From Liolophura sinensis (taxonomy: Eukaryota; Mollusca; Polyplacophora; Chitonida; Chitonidae): a DNA stretch of 64,000 nucleotides. Of the stretch, positions 11,381 through 22,623 are shown in pieces (the stretch's first letter is position 1; every line of letters begins with the position of its first letter). The stretch is taken from positions 23,043,608 through 23,107,607 of the forward strand of contig NC_088300.1 of assembly GCF_032854445.1 (NCBI RefSeq), in the 5' to 3' direction. The notes under the pieces were generated by a model, which saw only the letters and a program-made list of their open reading frames with translations, was not told where the DNA came from and made no database searches. The translations under genes were made by a program, and so were the position numbers.

Positions 11381-12301
11381 CTGTAACTACCACACTTCTT
11401 GCATGTGAAAATATAATGTGTAAGTGAAATGTAACTGCAACAGTAATTACTTCTGTAAACATAATGCATAGCTCAGCTGTAAAAGCTATATCGATCAGGC
11501 CCGTATAAATATGATGTTCATGTGTAAACCACAGCTACTGCATTTATGATATGTGTAAATATTATGTTTAATTCAAGTGTATCTACGATATTAAATGCAT
11601 GTTTACAACAAATGTAACTACTAATTGGGGAATATGTGAATATATGTGAATGTTAAATTTAAAGTGTGCTTACCACACTTCAGTAAAAATGTACTTCTAT
11701 ATACCACATTAAACGTATGTGTAAACTTGATGTTTACGTCAACTGTAACTATACTTACCAAATTAAACAAGTGTAAACATCTTTATGTCAACTATAACAG
11801 CTATCACGTCTGTATGATCATGATGTTTATGATGTAGCTATCAATGTTAGTTAATCTGTAAATGTGATGTCTAAGTCAAGTTTAAATGTCATATTAGATA
11901 CGTTTGAAATTATGATATTTATGCAGCTGTCACCCTAAATAAATTAGTAAATATGATGTTTACCACAGTTGTAACTACCACATTCAACGCAATGTAAACA
12001 TGATAACTACCAAAATAAATAAATGTAGGCCTACAATCATCATGTTTACATCCACTGAATAAACCATACCAATCACGTCTGTATACGTGTGAAGTTTGCC
12101 AGATGTATAGGCACCAAGCTGAAGACATATGTAAACATAATACTTACTTTAAGTATAACCACCATAAATGAGTAAGTGTAATTACGTCAAGTGTAATAAT
12201 CACACTGAATACATGTGGTAGTAGACTGTTTACCTCTCTAATGTTACTACAGCAATAGAACAAGTATGATTAGGTCAAGTGTAGCTATCATGCTGAATAC
12301 A

Positions 12302-12390
12302 TTTATTTATTTATTTATTTGATAGGTATTTTACGCCGTACTCAAGAATATTTCACTTATACGACGGCGGCCAGCATTATGGTGGGTGGA
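12302..12390 (-). mobile_element. SINE family B, 5'-truncated, with 12-bp target duplication
   Basis: The 89-bp insertion begins '(ttta)n ttgataggtatttt' and continues 'acgccgtactcaagaat' to 'cattatggtgggtgga'. It is flanked by 'atgctgaataca' at 12290-12301 and 12391-12402. The (ttta)n end is the 3' tail in reverse, so the element is on the minus strand and is missing its tRNA-like head. Confidence 0.9.
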
Positions 12391-12663
12391 ATGCTGAATA
12401 CACGTGTAAATACATGTATATTGTTTACGTCATGTGGGACTAGCACATTGAGTGCATGTGTAAATATGATGTGTAATTCCAGTGTATCTTCGGCGTTAAA
12501 TTCATGTACATATATATGTTTATAAGAACTGTAACAGCCTAATTATTAAAACACGTGTGAATATGATGCTTACGTCACATGTAACAAGGTTATCTTTTGC
12601 GTTTGTATAAATGTTTATTTTGAAGTGAGTCTACCACACTGAGTAAATATGATGTTTGCGTCA

Positions 12664-12796
12664 TTTATTTGATTGGTGTTTTACGCCGTACTCAAGAATA
12701 TTTCACTTATACGACGGCGGCCAGCATTATGGTGGGTGGAAACCGGGCACAGCCCGGGGGAAACCCACGACCATCCGCAGGTTGCTGGCAGACCTT
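12664..12796 (-). mobile_element. SINE family B, 5'-truncated, with 12-bp target duplication
   Basis: The 133-bp insertion runs from 'tttatttgattggtgtttt' to 'aggttgctggcagacc'. It is flanked by 'atgtttgcgtca' at 12652-12663 and 12797-12808. It is longer than the neighbouring copy at 12302, which shows variable 5' truncation. Confidence 0.9.
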
Positions 12797-12928
12797 ATGT
12801 TTGCGTCAATGTAAATGCGTAAATATAAATGTGTAAATACGATGCTTGCTTCCAATGCCACTGCCCCATTGAAAACGTGTTTTAGTCTATTTATATACCA
12901 CACTGACTATATTAACAAGATTTCCGAC

Positions 12929-13250
12929 CTCTTCGGTGGCCTAATGGTTATAGCGTCCGCCTCGAAGTCAACTTAGCATCAAACCGAGGTCAGGTCATGC
13001 CAGTGACTTTAAAAATGATACATGCTGATGACAGGTTAGAGCAAGGAAACATGACTGGTTGGCCGGATGTCAATAAAATATGTGTCTGCGTTGGGTGTCC
13101 TGTCTTGTGTCTTCGACTTCAGTGGCGGTGGCACTTTGGCGCCATGGACTCGCCTAGCCACAAAAATACACAGTATTTATTCACACCTAATGAATCTTTG
13201 TCGTCATATGACTGAAAAATTGTTAAGTACGACGTTGAACCCCAAGCATA
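12929..13250 (+). mobile_element. SINE family A, second subfamily
   Basis: The head 'ctcttcggtggcctaatgg' then 'ttatagcgtccgcctcg' is followed by body 'gtcatgccagtgactttaa'. The 3' end is 'gtcgtcatatgactgaaaa', 'ttgttaagtacgacgttga' and 'accccaagc'. It is nearly full length and its weak open frame is not a gene. Confidence 0.8.
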
Positions 13251-13391
13251 CATACAAAAATACATATAGGTATTACTTAACGATAAGTATACCCATAAGG
13301 ACGACGACGTAAATCTTTAGCATAAGTACATCAGTACATACTACATGGAAGGTCGTAGCAGGCCTATACACATGAAGCTCATATTCAGAAT

Positions 13392-14115
13392 TCCAAATGC
13401 AGAAGCTGTAACTCATGTCCAGGACACCAACTACAGAAGCTGTCACTCATGTCCGGGATACCAACTACAGAAGCTGTAACCCATGACCAGGATACAAACT
13501 ACAGAAGCTGTAGTCCATGTCCAGGATACCAACTACAGACGCTGTAACCCATGTACAGAATACCAATTACAGAAGCTGTAATCCATATCGAGGATACCAA
13601 CTACAGAAGCTGTCACTCATGTCCGGGATACCAACTACAGAAGCTGTAACCCATGTCCAGGATACCAACTACAGAAGCTGTAACTCATGTCCAGGATACC
13701 AACTACAGAAGCAGTAACCCATGTCCAGGATACCAACTACAAAGTCTGTAACCCATGACCAGGATACCAACTATAGAAGCTGTAGTCCATGTCCAGGATA
13801 CCAACTACAGACGCTGTAACTCATGTCCAGGATACCAACTATAGAAGCTGTAACCCATGTCCAGGATACCAACTACAGAAGCAGTAACCCATGACCAGGA
13901 TACCAACTACAGAAGCAGTAACCTATGTCCAGGATATAGAAAGGAGTATACAGAAGCAGTAACCCATGTCCAGAATACCAACTACAGAAGCTGTAAACCA
14001 TGTACAGAATACCAATTACAGAAGATGTAACCCATGTCCAGAATACCAACTACAGAAGCTGTAACCCGTGTCTAGGATACCAACTACAGAAGCTGTAAGC
14101 CATGACCAGGACAAA
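13392..14115. repeat. 34-bp minisatellite, about 21 copies
   Basis: The unit is 'aggataccaactacagaagc' plus 'tgtaacccatgtcc'. Copies differ at a few positions (gaccagg/gtccagg, cagacgc/cagaagc). The core tacag-aagc-tgta is an imperfect palindrome. The 66-codon frame at 13517-13717 is an artefact of the array. Confidence 0.95.
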
Positions 14116-14351
14116 AACTAAAGAAGCCCTAGCACGCTGTTCATGACGCGATGGTACCGCGGTATAAAGTTATGGCAAAACGGAAAGCAACATCGTCTGG
14201 CTTCCATGCCAACTTAGTACACCTATGTGGCTACTGTGATAAAACTGTCATCATTTCTATATCTGCCTCTTAGCTTCTCATTTCTGTTCCGTACATCAGC
14301 TGCAGTTTCCGCCGCATCCAATCATAGAAATACACACTCATTCTGTTTCAG

Positions 14352-14492
14352 CCTTATGTCGGAAGGTCTGCCAGCCAGCTGCGGATGGTCGTGGGTTTTC
14401 TCCCACCATAATGCTGGCCGCCGTCGTATATGAGAAATATTCTTGCGTTCGGCGTAATCAATCAAAACACCAATCAAATAAATAAATAAATT
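14352..14492 (+). mobile_element. SINE family B fragment
   Basis: This plus-strand copy runs from 'ggaaggtctgccagccagc' through 'gcggatggtcgtgggtttt' and 'ataatgctggccgccgtcg' to 'caccaatcaaataaataaa'. The A-rich tail at the right end gives the strand. Confidence 0.8.
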
Positions 14493-16320
14493 ACTCTTGT
14501 ATGCTATTCCCGTATCGGTACATCAAAAACCTCGAGAAGGCTTACGAAAGGCCACCCATACTTGTGACCCACACGAACAGAACTATCCATGTATATTTAG
14601 ACTCCACACACCTCTATTTTACAGTACAGAAATAATGACATCAACATGCATGCACCATAAAAGCTATATTCTGTAACATTATTTTCTACTCTTGTAACTC
14701 TGAGGTCAGTTCTTTTACAATATGTATTGTTAACTCGGATTTCCTCGTGGGGGAAACCATCCTGTCCTTTAAATACAGAAAACTGCTATCGAGTTGTGTA
14801 CCCTTTGCTGTTGATTACCTTTGTGCAAGTGCGGGTTGTAACGCTTCTAGGAAGAGCGCCATAGCTTCAGGCAGTGTTTGTGTGTGTGTGTGGCTCTTTT
14901 GTTCAAGCACGAAGTTCCTCTTAGTTTTAAAACCAAAGTGTCTGGCGAAATGGAGCAAACACTGTTGTTATTACAGGTAGAGGAAAATATGACAGAAATA
15001 CGCCACAGAGAGTCCCAAACGCCAGGAACACACTTCAGAATACCTTGACTGGTATCAAATAACCGACAATGTGACTGCTGCTTTGATCAAAAGACCTATG
15101 CAGTGACGCGAAAATAACAGAAAAGTGCAGTTAAAAAATCAATTGGACAAAATCCATACCGACATCGATTTCTGCTCCACTGGCACGCGTATTCAATTAA
15201 CATGACGCTCTTGTCTGGCTGGTTAATCAACATTTCAAGGTCACATTGGTCTGTCATTGACCTCTATATGTTAGATCTAGTTGTGGAAACACATTCCTGA
15301 TCCAGCTGTCAACCATAATGGACGTTCGTGATCAAAATTGTTTTATATATTAATTTACATTATTTGATTGTTTTACGCCGTACATGGGAATGTTTCACCA
15401 TCCTGTATACGACGGCCATAGCGTCATGGCTGGAGGAAACCACCCAAGACTACCTGTGTGTTTCCCCATTAACAATCGCAAACAAGATTTCTAACACAAC
15501 GATCAAAACAAACCGCCTAACAACAAAGTCGTCAAAGGTGAGATTTAATCAGCCTCATTAAGCACGTTCACGGTGCTATGATATGGATTCCACGCTTGTC
15601 TGGGCCAGTATAATACATGCCTTTTATGACCCGTAAATCTTTCAAATGAAACAAGATATTGTGCCTATAAGCCTGTATCAGTGTTATACCAAAACATATT
15701 CCGAATGAGGATTGGTATCTCTGGTTGGTAAATAATACCAGAAGGTATCAAACAACAACACATTTTTCTGTGTAATTTTTAATATACGACAGTCTGAATA
15801 CACTATTTGAACATAAGGCTGTGGACACAACCACAAGCAGAGAACACTAAATATTCCAGACAAGTTGTAAACACAGTTGCGTTTGCTGCTTATTGAGAAA
15901 AGCACCACACCTTTGTTATGTCAGTGAACAAAAAGATTTAGTTTGTTGTTCTTTTTTTTCTTTTATATTTTAAGTTAAGACAAGTAACCGTCCTTAGAAC
16001 ACAGCTTGTATAAGTTTAGAGTTACGGGCATTTGGAAGAAAAAATTATCCAAGAATTCAAATTGAAATTTGGAAACTCGCACAACCCGTGAGCTTATAGT
16101 GGATTATAAAGAAACTTGTACCTTCACATATAACTAAAAATAAGTTTATTAAAAAGTTAATTCACGTATGTCACCATCCGTGAGTCTAAAGTTTGGGCAT
16201 TGTGAGAAGATTGTTACAATTTTAGCCATTAATGCATATTGCTGGGCCTAATTAATGTGTTAACAGAGCCAGTAATCTAGTTATAAACATATATAGGTCT
16301 ACTACTATGCTGTTGCAAGG
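14493..16320. other. Intergenic; small SINE-B relic, nothing else recognised
   Basis: A minus-strand SINE family B relic lies at about 15360-15450 ('ttgattgttttacgccgta', 'tatacgacggccat'). There is a short (gt)n run near 14878. I see no supported exon. Confidence 0.5.
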
Positions 16321-16331
16321 AACCGATATTG

Positions 16332-16491
16332 CATTAACTCTCTTCCGTTATTGTTACAATGATCGGAGATGTTAATCTTTACACTAAACCATCAATATAA
16401 TTAAAAACGTACATTAACTCTCTTCCGCTATTGTTACAATGATCGATGATGTTAATCTTTACACTAAACCATCAATATAATTAAAAACGTA
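16332..16491. repeat. 80-bp tandem duplication (two copies)
   Basis: 'cattaactctcttccg' begins at 16332 and again at 16412. The 80-bp copies differ at about two positions (ccgtta/ccgcta, cggaga/cgatga), so the duplication is recent. Confidence 0.9.
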
Positions 16492-16499
16492 CTGCATAA

Positions 16500-16745
16500 A
16501 CAGTCAGGGTTGTATACTAACTGTTCATGTAAATGTATGAATAGTAGGAAGGACCCCGAAAATTCCAGTTTCCAACCGTTAATGTACGGAAGTGTCTACA
16601 AAGAATTACATTCTATTTCCGGTATGTGTACACACATGTAACACAAACGACATCAACACAGATAATATAACCAGAGCAGCAACGACCGTGTAATTGTTGG
16701 CAAATGGTCCGACGTATTATCAACTTACCTCAGTTAAACGCAAGT
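16500..16745. repeat. Diverged member of an unclassified interspersed repeat
   Basis: It shares 'aactgttcatgtaaatg' (about 16518) and 'ccagagcagcaacgac' (about 16671), with 'ttggcaaatggtc' and 'caacttacctcagt', with the better copies at 18755-19015 and 37450-37690. The order looks rearranged. Confidence 0.45.
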
Positions 16746-17970
16746 TATTATAAATCACTGAATGTCGAATAACTCATACGATGAGTCGCCATCAAATTTA
16801 GTGAACATTTACATGAAAACAACACATTTGGACCAAGGTTTGGGGAAAAATAATCCACTAACATCATCCTGTTTTATACAATACAAAACACGTCAGAATG
16901 GTTGGCAAATGATCAGAATACAGAATATTGCATTGTTATTCAGCCGTACAACGTACTATAATAATGTCAGACAGAAATAACAGTGACAAAAAAATGTAAT
17001 TACGTCATCGGCATTAAGTTACTGTACCATGGTCTCACACCTCCAATAATTTTGCTTGAATCGTTTAAGCGACAATACTAACATTAAGTGCTGTAGCTCA
17101 ACCTCAAAACATTCCATCGCAAGTAGTACTTGTCTAAACCTCTTATAGACTGCAGCCATAAAAATTGACATAGGATGATTTTATGAATCTTGTATTTAGC
17201 AATGCCGGGGGGACAGCACCCTGAGCCCCACAACTACCTGACACTTCGTAATCTCTCGTCAAGAATTTCAAATTTTTATCTGTGAAACTCATAACTGCTC
17301 AATTTGAACTTTAAAAAGTGTCCATGTTTCCATACTCAGCATGCAACTGTAAAGCAAAACTTGCTGTTTGACGGTATAGATTTTATACCCTTCATACGAA
17401 TTACATTCGTCCGGAAAACCGGAACTGATCATATGGCGTTGATTTTATCGCCCGATTATATAACATTACCTGTCGATGTGAAAGTAGATGAAACATCGGT
17501 TACTTGGTACAGTAGACCTAATGGTAGTTACTTTACGCTGTCTGTTGTATTAACAGCCAACATCATAAAGGGCATGTCATTAGTGGTCAGCTTCAGTACT
17601 ACCTCCATTTTGCACCAGCCTCAAACGCCTTAATTAAGCTTGTGATACGGAAGAGTAAGCGTTTATTTATAAATGAGCCTTTCATTTAAACATTAGCGGC
17701 AATCAAATGAACATTTTGAAAACCCGATACTTGTTAATGACTTTTTGGGAAGTAATAATTCCATTATGCTTTATTTTTACCAAAGTGTGCGACAATATTT
17801 TCTGTGAATATCCCAAATGACTCCTCTTGTATGGGGATAGGACGGTGCTTGTGTGCCAAAGCGCGTTCATTCCAAAGTTTCGATATACTGGCTGACATTT
17901 TCAGACTGAGCTTAAACGATTTTCGCAATAGAAAACAACTTGTCTTAGTCATGCCTATACCATAATTTGA
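16746..17970. other. Intergenic; one unresolved open frame
   Basis: A 109-codon frame at 17304-17633 has no recognised domain. Its middle (DYITLPVDVKVDETSVTWY) looks protein-like, but there is no clear start context or splice support. I leave it as unknown, possibly an exon relic. Confidence 0.3.
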
Positions 17971-18216
17971 TTTATTTATTTATTTGATAGGTATTTTACG
18001 CCGTACTCAAGAATATTTCACTTATACGACGGCGACAAGCAATATGGTGGGTGGAAACCGGGCAGAGGTGGAAACCCACGACCATCCGCAGGTTGCTGAG
18101 AGACCTTCTCACGAACGGCCGGAGAGGAAGCCAGCATGAGCTGGAGAGCCGCATTGGTGACAGACCCCTGGGTCACAACGCTGCGGTAGCGCGCTAACCA
18201 ACTGAGGCACTGAGCC
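17971..18216 (-). mobile_element. Full-length SINE family B with tRNA-like head
   Basis: The (attt)n end lies at 17971. On the minus strand the head reads 'cctcagttggttagcgcgct' (box A-like), then 'accgcagcg' and 'gtgacccaggggtc'. This shows family B is also tRNA-derived. Possible target duplications are 'ccataatttga' (17960-17970) and 'ccattatttga' (18242-18252), with one mismatch. A C19 run (18215-18233) borders the head. Confidence 0.85.
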
Positions 18217-18754
18217 CCCCCCCCCCCCCCCCCACTCCACCCCATTATTTGAAGGCGTGCACGTCATAAAATTATAGCCATTGGAGACTTTAAGACTGTA
18301 GACACTGATGTGTACATCTGATGATTTTAAAATTCCTGTAAATCGTACAGATGGAGGATTTTACAGCTATATAATGTGTAAAGACATGTTCTCAATCACT
18401 TTCTGAACTGGCTATGGTGTACCTAACAGAAGCTGGAACTTGAGGCCTCATTTGTCGAAAGACAGGAAATGAGAGAGGTTACACAGCTCCGTCAGCTAGT
18501 GCCTTTCCTCTTTTGTATATGCAAGTGTAAGAGATCGAAAAGAAGTGAACATTTTCCTTGAAACTATACTTCGTGATCCCCAAATAAAGGGATATGAAGA
18601 TCGATATCAGTATATTGTGACTGGACGAAACTTTCTTGTTGGCCTCCTTGGTGCATGTACGATGCTTTAGACATTTTTGAGATACAATCGCAAAAGTCTT
18701 AAGATACTATAAGTAAGGAAACAAACACGTGAAATATAATTAAGATGAACGGTA

Positions 18755-19015
18755 TAGAGAGTAAGACAAGAGCAGCGACAAGAGCAGTGTGATAGCTGGC
18801 AAATGGTCACACGTAACCCGTGAAATATCGCCTCTTGTCAATTTACCTCGATCAGGGTTGTATTATAACTGTAATTATAAATGCATAAATAGCAGCAATT
18901 TACACACCCTTTAGCACCATGGCTTATGCAGAATTTGTTTTGAAAAATTTGCAGTGACGTTAATTGCAATTTATTAGACGTCACTTGTCTAGAATTACTC
19001 ACGCTTGTTCAATAC
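18755..19015. repeat. Unclassified interspersed repeat, copy 1
   Basis: About 250 bp matches 37450-37690 in order. Shared words are 'gagcagcgacaagagcag'/'gagcagcaacgacaatgcc', 'atagctgg', 'aaatggtcacacgtaac', 'gcctcttgtcaatttacct' and 'attagacgtc...gtctagaattactca'. It has no coding capacity and no obvious termini. Confidence 0.7.
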
Positions 19016-19072
19016 TGACACATTTACTGCTGAATGACTAACCTACTCGTATGTATAAATGGAACCTTTTTA

Positions 19073-19195
19073 TCTGATAAAGCCTATTTGCCTGATGAAA
19101 CTTATTTACCTGATGAAACATATTTACCTGATGAAACCTAATTAAATGACGAGACCTATTTACCTGATGAAACCTATTTATCTGATGAAACCTTT
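19073..19195. repeat. 18-bp tandem repeat, about 6-7 copies
   Basis: The unit is 'cctgatgaaacctattta', with substitutions in the flanking copies. The unit is a multiple of 3, but no frame through it looks like part of a larger gene. Confidence 0.85.
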
Positions 19196-20137
19196 TTACT
19201 AAGCCAAACTGTCCACTTGGAACTCTCTACAATCTTTGACGTACATGCTTATTATCTGTAAGGCAAGAACTACAAGTAAGGGAAGAGATACGTAGAGGTT
19301 ATGGTATTGTGTGATCTTCGAGGATGTATGCGTTCCGTTATTTCCCATTTAATAAATTTGTTTGCAATATACTCGTCTTTTACGTTGTCTCTGCATAAGT
19401 TATGGTTAAAATATAAATTGTGACAGAACATACCTAACAAGTATACCACAAAATTTATTTGTTTATTTATTTGATATGTTTGTGGGTGAAGGAATCTGAC
19501 AGATCTATCAGTCTTAACAGACATTCGTGCACCAACATAATCCCCAACAATGGTGTTGTAACCCTGGAAGTAATACATTGTGTTTATTTCGTTGCTATGC
19601 TGGGTGAGTGGCTTGGTGGTCTGTTTACAGTTTAAAGTGTTAGAGTATATTTATCCGGAGGGATCTTTCTGGATGCTCACTGTCAGTATATATGCCTTCT
19701 CTACATAGCGCGCTCGTAGGTAGGTCGTCATTTGGAGAATCAGTTATGAATTGCTGTAAAAAATGTTTAATCCTGATGTCCATCGAATCACGAGGATTGA
19801 AGTTTGTTGATCGAGCGTATATATAGCCCATCTCGCAAGTGTTAGTTTGCAGTCTTAAGTGAGCAGTCAGTTCGCCTGTCGGAAAAGCCTATTTTTTGAC
19901 GTATTAATTTTGAAAGCTCTGTTTTACTGTACGGTCACACATGAAGCAAGCGTTTAGTCGCCCACTATCCTTGTGCTTTGAGACATCTGTTCTGAGATTT
20001 TATTTCTCACTGTATCTTTGTGTTGTTACAAACTGTATTATCCATAAGAAACTGTATTATGTTGTTGTATACATTATTTCATACACTGTATATATGTTGT
20101 ACCGTTTAGATTTGATTATTTAATTATGTGCCGTACG
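19196..20137. other. Intergenic, nothing recognised
   Basis: Only short open frames without domains or splice context are present. A fragment of (ttta)n sequence lies at about 19452. Confidence 0.4.
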
Positions 20138-20278
20138 TGGAAGGTCTGTAGGCAACCTGCGGACAGCCGTGGGTTTCCCTGGGGTTCCATCCGGACCCTC
20201 CCACTGTAATACTTGCCGCCGTCGTATAAGTGAAATATCCATGTGTATGGCGTAGATCAACAATTATATAAATAAATC
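20138..20278 (+). mobile_element. SINE family B, diverged
   Basis: 'aaggtctgtaggcaacctgc', 'cagccgtgggtttccc', 'cttgccgccgtcgtataag' and 'tgaaatatcc...ggcgtagatcaa' follow the family B consensus, with an A/T-rich tail on the right. Confidence 0.65.
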
Positions 20279-20298
20279 AACAATTATATAAATGGTTG

Positions 20299-20532
20299 AC
20301 ATCGATTTATGCTCGGGAAGATTAATGCCTGCGTGAACATGCGGTAAAGGTGGCTTACCGTTGATCCGACACATTAGAAGGTTTTATTCCCTGTAACAGG
20401 TTAGTCGATTATGGGGACCACTCATTTGACATCGATTTATGCAAGAGAAGATTTAACGTGCGTGTGAAGATGCGGTAAATGCAGCTTACTGTCGATCCAA
20501 CACATAAGAAGCTGTTATTTCCTGTAACTCTC
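20299..20532. repeat. Direct duplication of about 130 bp
   Basis: The segments from 'gacatcgatttatgc' at about 20299 and about 20428 match in order: 'gaagatt', 'gcggtaaa', 'ggcttac' or 'cagcttac', 'gatcc', 'acacat.agaag' and 'cctgtaac'. The copies have diverged. Confidence 0.75.
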
Positions 20533-22442
20533 CCAACATTTCGTGTTGGTCTAAACAGAAAGCTACATACTACATTCCGCAAATAGTGGTTTTCTAACCA
20601 GCATTAACATTAACATGCTATGCGGAGCGGAAGTACAAGGCTGAACATTTGTAATATATAATTATGTTTCACTGATTGATGCATAACTGCGTGCTAAATT
20701 TTTGAGAAAGTTACATTTGTGGTGCAGTGATTTTCCTCACTCTCTAGTGTAATGCAACAAAAAATATATTCAGTGTGACTGAAGCAGGCTGCCATTTTCA
20801 ATTTTATGACCTATAAATTGCTTTAGTGCATGTTTGGAGCTTAACAAGTCGCATGCTTGCCAGAGAACAGGAAAAGAGTAAAACAGAACTTTAAAAAAGA
20901 AGTAGCCTTACGAGTGTGTCAGCAGCTGTCACTCACAGCTATTATCAGTTTTATCTTGTTGAAGTGCACAGTTTCTTGCACTACGGCCGATTTTCACGCC
21001 AATTCAGGATGAATATATGTATGCATGGGGTTATACGTCGTACTTTTTTCAGTCATATGACCAGGAGGTCATACAAATACGCTGTGTATTCGTGTAGCAG
21101 GGCGAGTCCAGAATAATGGCGTTTGGTTCGTTATTCTTCACACTAAGTTTTGAAATAAGAACTTACGCTGATTGAAGAGTGTGGTGGACTCCAATGCTCT
21201 TCTTAGGAGAACGACCCGTCCTCCTTACGTAAAACTTCATGTGCGAGAGCTGAATTTGAACACGTTGCGATAGAGTGTCGCAGGTGTTTAAATGTACATA
21301 ATGGAATTAATTTATAATTTTATGGGACTAATTAAACTATATGGCTTTTCCCATTGATCACTCGTTTGTGTTAAACAAGGATCACACTTTGTGACCTTCT
21401 AACACATGTGCCTTGAGTACTTTCGTATTCGTCATTATTTGATCTGTTCAGATCATTGTTTTTACAAAGTAATGCATTTACTTTCCTTTCACAGTTGATC
21501 TCATTTAACGTCAAAGATTTCCTACAGTTACTTGATAAACCCTAAACAAAATGTTCCCGTTAGAAAGTGGAAATAGCTTTTTCACTTGATAAGATGTTAA
21601 AAGCAGGTACACTTTGCACGTCCAGTTAATATACTTCTGTGTATTTAATGTACTTTTGTGTACTGAAACCTTCATTAATTAGTCATAAATCCACTGATAG
21701 GTCTTGATCCTAAGGTATCAAGGAAAAGGGCAAATAATAATGCCCCTACATATCTGTTGTACGTATATGAAAGACTTCTATCGTATGAATCCTTCAAAAA
21801 GGAGCGATATTTCACTCAGGCATGTCACCGAACAACATCTAGACCTAATTGTCAAATGGTCAATAATAATAGTGATTCATATCAACTGTCTGGACAACAG
21901 CTGCTAATGTAAACTGCCAGCTAATGACTTGTGTATACCTAACTGTAAAAACTTCCGTTGTTACTCACTTTTCTCTTCGAAGCTGTATAAACAGAATCAA
22001 TAGCTATGTGTCAGAGAGGAATATCAGGACAAGATACCCAAATGGGCTTCTTCGCTCCATTCATTAAAAATGCAAGCAAAGAAAAATAAAACTCATAGAT
22101 CTAAACAAATCATTATCATCATCTTTTATCATCACCATAATCCCAATGAGTACATTGACTATCAGAAAATATCCCTCACCTTCTCACTTGACAATTCTGC
22201 TCTACATTTAATATTTCACTGAAACCCCGCCTACCCTTTCCCAAGCCTAATGAATGCTGTTCTCTAAAATTTTTGACACTATCTCTTTACATGGATTTCT
22301 AATCTGCTGACATGCGCCATTCATTTAACGAAGGTCCGGAGTGCAAGACGACTCGAAATTCTATTCGCAGCTGGTGTCACAGCTATGCAAATTCGCGCAT
22401 GTTTTTAGGTAAAAAACTACTTTTAGGCTCCTACTTTTATCA
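20533..22442. other. Intergenic, SINE-A remnant only
   Basis: A truncated minus-strand SINE family A copy lies at about 21030-21120 ('gtcgtacttttttcagtca', 'tgtagcagggcgagtcc'). The rest holds no feature I can support. An octamer-like 'atgcaaat' lies at about 22384, shortly before the candidate first exon of gene 2. Confidence 0.45.
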
Positions 22443-22623
22443 ATGTATCGATTATTGACTGCATTTTTATCGCAATTATCGACCGTTGTGTTTTACGAGT
22501 GGTATACGAAAGACGGGCAATCTTTTTTACCCTGTTCGTCATTCTCTGAGTGGCAAATCAACCATTTAGTCAACTATATATTTCTGACAAAATGTGTGAC
22601 AAATTGTTCGACAGAAGACAATG
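22443..22623 (+). CDS. Gene 2 candidate first exon (signal-like)
   Basis: An ATG at 22443 opens a 60-codon frame with a hydrophobic start (MYRLLTAFLSQLSTVVF). It ends at a strong donor (caatg|gtgagt) in phase 1, which is exactly the phase the lectin exon needs. It is longer than the 21-residue first exon of gene 3 and its middle part has no recognised domain. Another promoter or first exon could be used instead. Confidence 0.4.

Larger units (their letters stand above)
11380..12870. repeat. AT-rich degenerate tandem repeat (about 50 bp)
   Basis: The recurring words 'gtgtaaatatgatgttta', 'cgtcaagtgtaac' and 'taccacattgaatacat' repeat every 45-60 bp with heavy divergence. The array is interrupted by two 5'-truncated SINE family B insertions at 12302-12390 and 12664-12796, each with a 12-bp target duplication made of array sequence. 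Short open frames inside it are chance. Confidence 0.7.

Noticed and set aside
17304-17633. A 109-residue gene
   Set aside because: No domain, paralogue, splice support or clear start; kept only as an unresolved frame.
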